From: a bacterium
GTDB taxonomy: Bacteria; JALSQH01
Direction: 5' to 3'
DNA: 5,186 bases
Assembly: GCA_026985515.1 (NCBI GenBank)
Contig: JALSQH010000019.1
Coordinates: 1-5,186, forward strand
In this document: positions 1 to 5,186 of the stretch, in pieces
How the letters are laid out: each line of letters opens with the position of its first letter
How positions within the stretch are numbered: the stretch's first letter is position 1
The notes under the pieces: model-generated
What the model was told of the DNA's origin: nothing
Seen by the model: only the letters and a program-made list of their open reading frames with translations
Database searches by the model: none
Program-made: the position numbers and the translations under genes

Positions 1-1716
1 ACGCTCTTTCTTTTCTGGAGATGAGTAATTCTGGTATGACCTTTCATAAAACTCATATGCGTCTTCATATCTACCAAGCTTGAAGTATATGTCGCCCATA
101 TGCTCAAAGATCTCAGGCTCAGGATTTTTCAAAAGTGACACAGCTTTCTCAAGGTAGAATTTTGCCTTTTGAATTTCACCCTTCTTATAGTACACCCATC
201 CAAGACTGTCAATTATGTAGGGATCATTGGGTCTTTTCTTCAAAGCCTTTTTTATATATTTCTCGGCATCATCAAGCTTTATACCCTGCTCAGCGTAATA
301 GTAACCAATATAGTTCAGAGCATCGGGATTATCGGGATCCGATTTTAAAATCTTTTTCATACACTCAAGTGCTCTGTCATACTTTTTTTCATAGTCATAA
401 GCTATTCCAAGCTTATAGAGGAGAGAGACATTATCGGGAAACTTTTTCAAACCTTCCTTCAGCACCGCTATTTCCTTCTCATATTCTTTTTCACCCTGAT
501 AAACATCAGCAAGAAAAGTGTAGGCATCTGGAGAAGGGAATTTTTTTAAAAGATTTGTCAGCACCTTTTTCACTTCATCCTTCTCTCCAAGCTGATAAAG
601 AATGGTGGCCTTCAGCAGAGAAATAGCGGGAAAGAAGTTTCCAGGTTTTTTAATTGAATTCAGCACATTCAGTGCTTTTTCATACTGGGAAATATTTGCA
701 TAAGAAAAGGCAAGATAAAGTTTAATGGGAACAACATCCGAATATGTTTTCTCCAGATTTTCAAGGATCTGAATTGCATCCTGAAATTTTCCTTCATTTA
801 TGTATGTAAAAGCAATAGCAAAATCAAGTTTCCATGAGGAAGTTTTCAATTCTCTCTTCAGTCTCAATAACTCAGCCCTTGCTCTTTCACCCTTTTTCTC
901 TATCTCATAAACCTGGGCGAGGAACATACGCAATTCCAACCAGTCAGGGTGGATGGCAAGTACAGCCTTAAGAAGCTTCTCGGCCTTTTTAAGCTGACCC
1001 GTTACAACATAAAGAGTAACCAGGTCCTTTATTCCCGGTAGAAAATCAGGATTAATTGAATAGAGAGTTTCCAGTTCCTTTATGGCGGCATTCCTGTTAT
1101 TTTTCTTCAAATAGAGCCTTGATTTTATATAATGATAGAGGGTAGGTTTCGCCTCTTTTATCCTTTCAAGGAGTTCATCAACTTTCTTCAGGTTACCTTT
1201 TATAAGACCTATCTGAATAAGCCTCATGATAACGAGTGTATCGTAGGGATCTTTTGAATAGGCAAGGTTGAAAAACTTCTCAGCTTTGTTTATTTTTCTT
1301 ATTCTGAAATATGAATCAGCCACTATTTTAACAATCTCAGGATCAAATTTTTCCTTGAGAAAGATTTCCCCATAATAAGAGGCATCCTCATACTTCCTTA
1401 AAACATAAGCCATTTTCGCAAGTCGTCCCGCCACTTCCGTCTGGGGATACTCATAGTAGAATTCTTCCAGAGCCTTATACGCATTCTCAAAATCCCCATG
1501 AGAAATAAAATACCTATACTTGAGATAAGAGGCCATTCCATAAGCGGAAAGATTGAAAGAGGGTGGAGATTCTTCTTTAATTTCTGGTTTCTCCTCTCCC
1601 TTGATAACAACGGGGGGAAGCTTGATTACTTTCTCCCTCTTTACCGCTGTTCTGTTACATGAATAAAATGAGGGAAAGAAAAAAATTATAAAAAAAAGCA
1701 GGACAACCTTCTTCAT
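1..1716 (-). CDS. TPR-repeat protein, probable lipoprotein (C-terminus off window)
   Basis: The minus-strand frame is open for 572 codons from ATG at 1716 to the left edge, so the gene is partial. Residues 1-20 look like an export signal: MKK, a hydrophobic run rich in Phe, Leu and Ile, then FYS-Cys20, which fits a loose lipobox (Phe at -3 is atypical). A charged, Pro-rich linker (about 21-55) follows. The rest is helical hairpins with TPR spacing; the best repeats are near 425-460, 463-497, 498-530 and 534-567, with features such as ALNYIGYYYAEQG and DPYIIDSLGWVYYKKG. That pairing is common in large bacterial TPR proteins. TPRs are protein-binding scaffolds, so a membrane-anchored, periplasm-facing assembly role is inferred; the exact function is unknown. 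An in-frame ATG at 1737 adds seven residues (MVILSLK) and has a GAAAG tract 8 nt upstream, whereas 1716 has no clear ribosome site. Both starts give a usable signal peptide. Confidence 0.88.
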   Translation of the reverse strand, partial: MKKVVLLFFIIFFFPSFYSCNRTAVKREKVIKLPPVVIKGEEKPEIKEESPPSFNLSAYGMASYLKYRYFISHGDFENAYKALEEFYYEYPQTEVAGRLAKMAYVLRKYEDASYYGEIFLKEKFDPEIVKIVADSYFRIRKINKAEKFFNLAYSKDPYDTLVIMRLIQIGLIKGNLKKVDELLERIKEAKPTLYHYIKSRLYLKKNNRNAAIKELETLYSINPDFLPGIKDLVTLYVVTGQLKKAEKLLKAVLAIHPDWLELRMFLAQVYEIEKKGERARAELLRLKRELKTSSWKLDFAIAFTYINEGKFQDAIQILENLEKTYSDVVPIKLYLAFSYANISQYEKALNVLNSIKKPGNFFPAISLLKATILYQLGEKDEVKKVLTNLLKKFPSPDAYTFLADVYQGEKEYEKEIAVLKEGLKKFPDNVSLLYKLGIAYDYEKKYDRALECMKKILKSDPDNPDALNYIGYYYAEQGIKLDDAEKYIKKALKKRPNDPYIIDSLGWVYYKKGEIQKAKFYLEKAVSLLKNPEPEIFEHMGDIYFKLGRYEDAYEFYERSYQNYSSPEKKER

Positions 1717-1758
1717 TTTCAAAGATAAAATTACCATTTATTCAACTTTCAGTCAAAT

Positions 1759-1786
1759 AAAATACAGCTTTCCTTTGCTTTTTCAA
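1759..1786 (-). promoter_or_regulatory. Possible sigma-70-type promoter for the TPR protein gene
   Basis: Read on the minus strand, TTGAAA (1786-1781) and TATTTT (1764-1759) are separated by 16 bp. They match the -35 consensus at 5 of 6 positions and the -10 consensus at 4 of 6. A transcript starting near 1752 would have a leader of about 15 nt to the ATG at 1737, or about 36 nt to the ATG at 1716. A second TTGACT at 1756-1751 has no good -10 partner. The region is AT-rich, so chance matches are likely; this call rests on position as much as on sequence. Confidence 0.35.
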
Positions 1787-1802
1787 AAATAATTCATAAT
1801 CT
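1774..1802 (+). promoter_or_regulatory. Weak candidate promoter for lutABC
   Basis: A -10-like CATAAT (1795-1800) or TAATCT (1797-1802) lies just upstream of lutA, with a poor -35-like TTTGCT/TTGCTT at 1774-1780. Either -10 would place the transcription start at about 1807-1810, on or just before the lutA ATG. No better plus-strand promoter pair is visible in the 93-nt divergent gap. It overlaps the minus-strand promoter candidate, so the two divergent units may share a control region. Confidence 0.25.
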
Positions 1803-1814
1803 AATTGTTATGAA
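1793..1814. repeat. Inverted repeat overlapping the lutA start codon
   Basis: TTCATAA (1793-1799) and its exact reverse complement TTATGAA (1808-1814) are separated by 8 nt, giving a centre-to-centre distance of 15 bp. The right arm contains the lutA ATG and the left arm contains part of the -10-like CATAAT. It could be an operator for a dimeric repressor, since lut operons are often under GntR-type or other local regulators. If both arms are transcribed, it could instead be a weak hairpin hiding the start codon. The arms are AT-rich, so chance cannot be excluded. Confidence 0.4.
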
Positions 1815-2541
1815 GGTCCTCCTCTTTCCCACCTGTCTTGTTGAGAGAGCTGGGAAAAAGATCAGGAATTCTACCATTCTGCTTCTTGAAAATCTGGGAC
1901 ATGAGGTTCTAACCGTAAGTCACTCCACATGCTGTGGCCAGATAGCCTTTAACATGGGCGACTGGGACGAAGCACGCAAAATGGCAAGATTCTGGATTGA
2001 AACTTACCTCATGCGGAACGATTTTGACGCAATCGTCTCTCCTTCTGGATCCTGTGTTCACATGATAAGGCACAATCTCCCCCTTCTTTTTGCTGAAGAT
2101 CCTGAAATTAAAAGCATACTGGAAGAAAAACTACCACTGGTTTTTGAAATAGTGGAGTTCATTTTTCACAATGGACAGCAAAATGAAATAGAGGCATATT
2201 TTCCTCACACCGTCACATATCATCCATCATGCCACTACCTGAGGGGATTGAAAATTAAAGACAAACCAAGGATTCTCCTCAGTAATGTAAGGGGACTTCG
2301 CCTTGTTAAGATGGAAAAGGAAGAGATGTGTTGCGGATTTGGAGGTTTATTCTCAATCAAAATGAACAAAATATCAGCAGCCATAGCCAGCAGAAAGGCA
2401 GAGTATATTGAGCAATCGGGGGCTGAGTATGTTACAACACCTGATTTGAGCTGTATGCTGAATCTTGAAGGAATTCTCAGGAGGAAAGGATCTCCGGTTA
2501 AAGTAATTCACATCACAGAGATTCTGACATCGGGGTATTGA
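1810..2541 (+). CDS. lutA: LutA: CCG-domain Fe-S subunit of the L-lactate oxidation complex
   Basis: This encodes 243 aa, close to the usual LutA/YkgE length of about 240. There are two cysteine-rich CCG domains. The first has Cys9 in FPTCLVE, Cys41-Cys42 in TCCGQ and Cys82 in VSPSGSC. The second has Cys141 in YHPSCH, Cys174-Cys175 in MCCGFGG and Cys215 in LSCMLN. These are the conserved positions seen in LutA and in heterodisulfide-reductase-type CCG proteins, where they bind an Fe-S cluster. By family knowledge LutA works with LutB and LutC in the cytoplasm to oxidise L-lactate to pyruvate. The start is fixed by the N-terminus MKVLLFPTCLVE, which lines up with the family start; no Shine-Dalgarno sequence precedes it. 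It is the first gene of the operon and ends 1 nt before lutB. A glycolate-oxidase GlcF-like or generic Hdr-like subunit is less likely, given the lutB and lutC neighbours. Confidence 0.95.
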   Translation: MKVLLFPTCLVERAGKKIRNSTILLLENLGHEVLTVSHSTCCGQIAFNMGDWDEARKMARFWIETYLMRNDFDAIVSPSGSCVHMIRHNLPLLFAEDPEIKSILEEKLPLVFEIVEFIFHNGQQNEIEAYFPHTVTYHPSCHYLRGLKIKDKPRILLSNVRGLRLVKMEKEEMCCGFGGLFSIKMNKISAAIASRKAEYIEQSGAEYVTTPDLSCMLNLEGILRRKGSPVKVIHITEILTSGY

Positions 2542-2542
2542 A

Positions 2543-3865
2543 ATGGATTTTAACAGAAAATTTGAAGAACTTTACAGTAATCAGAATCTCAGAAAGGCAA
2601 TAATCAATGCCACTGATAGAGCGGTAAAAAAAAGAGAGGAAACAATCAGAAGAATCCCAGACTTTGAAGAGTTAAGGGAAAAGGCCTCCCTGATTAAAGA
2701 ATACAGTGTAAACAACCTCCCTGACCTCCTGGAGAAATTTAAAGAAAATGCCTCAAAAAATGGATTCATCATTCACACAGCAAAAGATGCAGAAGAAGCA
2801 AGGGAGATAGTAAATTCAATTTTGCAAAGGAGAAAAGTTAAAACTGTCGTAAAAGGTAAATCCATGACTTCAGAAGAAATTGGATTAACTTCCTTTCTCC
2901 ATGAGCAGGGCTACGATGTGTATGAAACTGATCTTGGAGAATTCATAATACAGCTTGCAGGTGAGCCCCCCTCACATCTAACAGGACCGGCCATCCATAA
3001 GAACAGATTTGAAATCGCCCGGCTTCTGCACCAGAAGTTGAAAATTCCCCTCACCACAGATCCTGAAAAGCTCACACAGGAAGTGAGAAAATATTTACGA
3101 AGAAAATTCTTCTCGGCAGAGGCAGGTATAACGGGTGCAAATTTCCTGATTTCAGACACTGGAGGCATTGTACTGGTAGAAAATGAGGGAAACATAAGAT
3201 TAACCACCACATTACCACCCCTGCACATTGCAGTAGCTGGAGTAGAAAAAGTAATACCCTCAATAAAAGATCTCTCAGTATTTCTGAAAGTACTTGCACC
3301 AAGCAGCACTGGTCAAAGGCAGACAGGTTATGTTTCATACATCGGAAAAAGCGGTGAAAAAGAGAGACACATAATTCTTCTGGACAACAAAAGATGGAAA
3401 ATGTGGAATGACCCGGTAATGAAGCAGGCACTGAAATGCATAAGATGTGGAGCATGTGCCAATGTTTGTCCAGTTTTTCAGATTGCAGGAGGTCATCTAT
3501 ACGGAGGTGCTTACACAGGTCCAATAGGAATAATCTGGAACCACTTTATATATGGTGAAAAAGTCAGAGAAATACCTTATCTCTCCACTCTCTGTGGTGC
3601 CTGCGAGGAGGTGTGTCCCGTTAAAATACCCATTCCTTCTCTTATACTCGAATTGAGAAAAAGAAACTACAGGGAATCTCTCAACTTTCAGGAAAAATTA
3701 CTCATAAAGGGATGGCGAATTCTCCACACTGATAGGCTCGCCGGAAAAATTGCAAACATGGCATTTGAGGCGGGGAAAAAGATTGCAGGCAGAAAGGAGG
3801 TAATTAAAAACCTTCCCTTCATAATGAAAAGATGGACGGAAAAGAGGGACATATATCTGAAATGA
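2543..3865 (+). CDS. lutB: LutB: LUD-domain ferredoxin-like subunit of the L-lactate oxidation complex
   Basis: This encodes 440 aa; known LutB/LldF proteins are about 470-480, so it is slightly short at the C-terminus. After a charged helical N-terminus, a LUD (DUF162) domain spans about 70-290, with GITGAN at 195-200 followed by SDTGGIVLVENEGN and a TLPPLHIAV segment. A two-cluster 4Fe-4S region follows: Cys299, Cys302, Cys305 and Cys309 in CIRCGACANVCP, then Cys351, Cys354 and Cys358 in LCGACEEVCP. GGHLYGGAYTGPIG lies between them, as in LldF/LutB. Three visible cysteines in the second motif is normal for the family. The C-terminal tail (about 360-440) is basic and helical, matching the LutB C-terminal region. 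By family knowledge it carries electrons from lactate oxidation in the cytoplasm. The ATG follows the lutA stop by 1 nt, with a GGGG tract 7 nt upstream as a poor ribosome site, suggesting translational coupling. Confidence 0.96.
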   Translation: MDFNRKFEELYSNQNLRKAIINATDRAVKKREETIRRIPDFEELREKASLIKEYSVNNLPDLLEKFKENASKNGFIIHTAKDAEEAREIVNSILQRRKVKTVVKGKSMTSEEIGLTSFLHEQGYDVYETDLGEFIIQLAGEPPSHLTGPAIHKNRFEIARLLHQKLKIPLTTDPEKLTQEVRKYLRRKFFSAEAGITGANFLISDTGGIVLVENEGNIRLTTTLPPLHIAVAGVEKVIPSIKDLSVFLKVLAPSSTGQRQTGYVSYIGKSGEKERHIILLDNKRWKMWNDPVMKQALKCIRCGACANVCPVFQIAGGHLYGGAYTGPIGIIWNHFIYGEKVREIPYLSTLCGACEEVCPVKIPIPSLILELRKRNYRESLNFQEKLLIKGWRILHTDRLAGKIANMAFEAGKKIAGRKEVIKNLPFIMKRWTEKRDIYLK

Positions 3866-4368
3866 AGAAAACAGAGCTTCTACAGCAATTTATTTCAGAA
3901 CTTGAACATCAGGGAATACCCCATACAGTTGCATCTTCGGTTTTTGAGATAAAAAAACTCATTGTGGATTATCTCTGGAGAAAAAAGATCAGAGAAGTAA
4001 TCACCAGTCCAGGTGATTTACTGAAGAAGTTTGAACTTTACCCTTATCTGCTACCCTTCAGTGGTGATCTGGAAAATGTGAGAGCGGGAATCACCCTTGC
4101 CAGTTATGGAGTGGCATGGTCAGGGGGAATCGTGGAGCTTTACAACAGCAACGCTGAAAAATATGCCTCACTTGTGCCGGAGATCCACATCGCCATCATA
4201 AAATCTTCAAATATTCTTCAAGATTTTACTGAACTGTTTGAAAAAATCCCTGCAGATAGAGATGCAACATTAATAACAGGACCATCAAAAACCGCCGATA
4301 TTGAGAAAATTGTAGTGAAAGGTGCCCACGGACCTCGGGAATTACAGGTTATAATTTTTGAGGAATAA
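3862..4368 (+). CDS. lutC: LutC: LUD-domain subunit of the L-lactate oxidation complex
   Basis: From the chosen start this encodes 168 aa. It is a stand-alone LUD (DUF162) protein without Fe-S cysteines. Diagnostic features are [18 protein letters not shown] from residue 76, the VPEIHIAII segment, [11 protein letters not shown] at 138-148 and GAHGPREL at 154-161 near the C-terminus; these match LutC/YkgG. By family knowledge it completes the LutABC lactate-oxidising unit, although its own chemistry is poorly defined. It is shorter than Bacillus LutC (about 240 aa) but covers the core domain. I chose ATG 3862 because it overlaps the lutB stop as ATGA, the usual coupling arrangement, and has GAGGGA (3844-3849) 12 nt upstream. 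An in-frame ATG at 3832 would add ten residues (MDGKEGHISE) and a 34-nt overlap with lutB, and has no good ribosome site. It is the last gene of the operon, with a terminator directly after its stop. Confidence 0.94.
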   Translation: MKKTELLQQFISELEHQGIPHTVASSVFEIKKLIVDYLWRKKIREVITSPGDLLKKFELYPYLLPFSGDLENVRAGITLASYGVAWSGGIVELYNSNAEKYASLVPEIHIAIIKSSNILQDFTELFEKIPADRDATLITGPSKTADIEKIVVKGAHGPRELQVIIFEE

Positions 4369-4397
4369 AAAACGAGGGGGGCATCCCCCCTCGTTTT
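4369..4397. terminator. Bidirectional intrinsic terminator between lutC and hppA
   Basis: The arms AAAACGAGGGGGG (4369-4381) and CCCCCCTCGTTTT (4385-4397) are perfectly complementary over 13 bp, with a CAT loop. The G/C core is followed by TTTT on the plus strand and by TTTTTT on the minus strand, so it can end transcripts from both directions. It fills the whole gap between the lutC stop (4366-4368) and the hppA stop (4399-4401). Confidence 0.93.
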
Positions 4398-4398
4398 A

Positions 4399-5186
4399 TC
4401 AGTGCAGAAATGGTGCGATAACGAGAGAAACTATACTCATCAACTTGATAAGAATATTCATGGATGGACCGGCAGTATCTTTAAAGGGATCACCAACAGT
4501 ATCACCGGTAACTGCAGCTTTGTGAGCATCTGACCCCTTCTTCTCACCCTCAACTTCACCTTTCTCAATCGCCTTCTTTGCATTATCCCACGCACCACCT
4601 GCATTGGCCATGAAGAGAGCAAGCAAAACACCTGTCACTGTCGCCCCTGCAAGCATTCCACCAAGAGCCGCGGCACCGAGACCAAAACCCACCACAATGG
4701 GGGCAAGAACTGCTGTAAGACCAGGAAGAATCATCTCTTTGAGAGCCGCTGTTGTTGAAATTTCCACACACTTTGCAGCATCAGGCTTTACACCCGGTTT
4801 TCCTTCAAGCAATCCGGGGATCTCCCTGAACTGTCTTCTTATCTCATCCACCATTTTGGACGCAGCCCTTCCAACTGCCGTCATTGCAAGTGATGCAATG
4901 AAGAATGGAAGAACGCCACCAATCAGCAGGCCGATAACCACTTTTGGATTATCAAGATTTATAACAATCTGACCCTTCGCTCCATGTGCACTCCCCACTG
5001 CCTGTGTGAAGGCAGAGAAAAGAGCAAGGGCTGTGAGAGCTGCAGAACCTATGGCAAATCCCTTACCAATAGCCGCAGTTGTATTACCAAGAGCATCAAG
5101 TTTATCTGTAATGGCTCTGACATTTTCACCCAGTTCAGCCATCTCAGCAATACCACCTGCATTATCAGCAACGGGACCATACGCAT
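4399..5186 (-). CDS. hppA: Membrane-bound ion-pumping pyrophosphatase, K+-dependent type (C-terminal part)
   Basis: Only the last 261 codons are inside the window; the frame continues off the right edge, so the Met at 5142 is internal. Full members are about 650-750 aa. The visible part starts [18 protein letters not shown], a hallmark of membrane pyrophosphatases (M-PPases). It continues with [10 protein letters not shown] (visible residues 33-42), then GGAWDNAKK (187-195), GSDAHKAA and [17 protein letters not shown] (217-233). These acidic and lysine residues form the Mg-PPi site. About five hydrophobic segments are visible (near 44-62, 80-104, 140-160, 163-184 and 233-260). The enzyme hydrolyses cytoplasmic PPi and pumps H+ or Na+ across the inner membrane. 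Ala37 and Gly40 of the visible part (GNTTAAIG), rather than Lys and Thr, mark the K+-dependent subfamily. The residues deciding H+ versus Na+ lie outside the window. The gene converges on lutC and shares its terminator. Confidence 0.97.
   Translation of the reverse strand, partial: AYGPVADNAGGIAEMAELGENVRAITDKLDALGNTTAAIGKGFAIGSAALTALALFSAFTQAVGSAHGAKGQIVINLDNPKVVIGLLIGGVLPFFIASLAMTAVGRAASKMVDEIRRQFREIPGLLEGKPGVKPDAAKCVEISTTAALKEMILPGLTAVLAPIVVGFGLGAAALGGMLAGATVTGVLLALFMANAGGAWDNAKKAIEKGEVEGEKKGSDAHKAAVTGDTVGDPFKDTAGPSMNILIKLMSIVSLVIAPFLH

Noticed and set aside
135-626. Plus-strand open frame of 163 codons
   Set aside because: It lies antisense to the TPR gene, whose minus-strand frame is open throughout with clear repeat motifs. 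The plus-strand peptide is rich in His, Ser, Pro and Phe with no recognisable domain.
1398-1610. Minus-strand open frame of 70 codons
   Set aside because: It is in another frame of the same strand inside the TPR gene; the TPR frame is continuous across it and explains the region.
1681-1697. A-rich homopolymer runs that might hide a sequencing frameshift
   Set aside because: The frame is intact through the run and gives a sensible signal peptide leading to Cys20, so no error needs to be invoked.
1-1716. The TPR array considered as a DNA-level tandem repeat or CRISPR-like array
   Set aside because: The repeats are conserved only at the protein level and are highly divergent in nucleotide sequence, with no identical direct repeats or regular spacers.
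2911-3524. Two overlapping minus-strand open frames inside lutB
   Set aside because: They are antisense to the LUD and 4Fe-4S coding region of lutB, which is unambiguous; no motif or ribosome site supports them.
1810-4368. Alternative reading of the three genes as a heterodisulfide-reductase or glycolate-oxidase module
   Set aside because: The order CCG protein, LUD plus two 4Fe-4S motifs, then a stand-alone LUD protein is specific to LutABC/YkgEFG. No HdrA, GlcD or FAD-binding motif is present.
4583-4972. Open frames on both strands inside hppA, including a Cys/Trp-rich 62-codon one
   Set aside because: They shadow the highly conserved M-PPase sequence. The Cys/Ser/Trp composition is an out-of-frame artefact of Gly/Ala-rich codons.

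Overview
This window is a compact stretch of bacterial chromosome holding five protein genes, two of them cut by the window edges. It is AT-rich. Arginine is encoded mostly by AGA/AGG, and the soluble proteins are rich in Lys, Glu and Ile. That combination is common in thermophilic or deep-branching anaerobic bacteria, but nothing here fixes the lineage, so the organism call is an inference only. No tRNA, rRNA, CRISPR array, insertion sequence or phage gene was seen, and no stretch over 300 bases lacks a gene.

Layout: (1) Positions 1-1716, minus strand: the first 572 codons of a large TPR-repeat protein with an N-terminal signal sequence ending in a cysteine (probable lipoprotein). Its C-terminus lies off the left edge. 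(2) Positions 1717-1809: a short divergent intergenic region with plausible promoter elements and a 7-bp inverted repeat that covers the start codon of the next gene. (3) Positions 1810-4368, plus strand: a tightly packed three-gene operon, lutA-lutB-lutC, for the iron-sulfur L-lactate-oxidising complex. The lutA-lutB gap is 1 nt, and lutB-lutC overlap by ATGA. (4) Positions 4369-4397: a 13-bp hairpin serving as a bidirectional terminator between convergent genes. (5) Positions 4399-5186, minus strand: the last 261 codons of a membrane-bound ion-pumping pyrophosphatase (hppA) with the K+-dependent sequence signature.

How they fit: LutABC is a cytoplasmic Fe-S and LUD-domain complex that oxidises L-lactate to pyruvate and passes electrons onward. 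The pyrophosphatase uses PPi hydrolysis to pump H+ or Na+. Both belong to energy metabolism, but they are convergent and separately terminated, so no shared regulation is implied. I see no lactate permease (lutP/lldP) or regulator (lutR/lldR) next to the operon in this window. I do not find convincing evidence of an undescribed system. The points most worth checking are the inverted repeat on the lutA start codon, the absence of a Shine-Dalgarno sequence at lutA, and the ion specificity of the pyrophosphatase.
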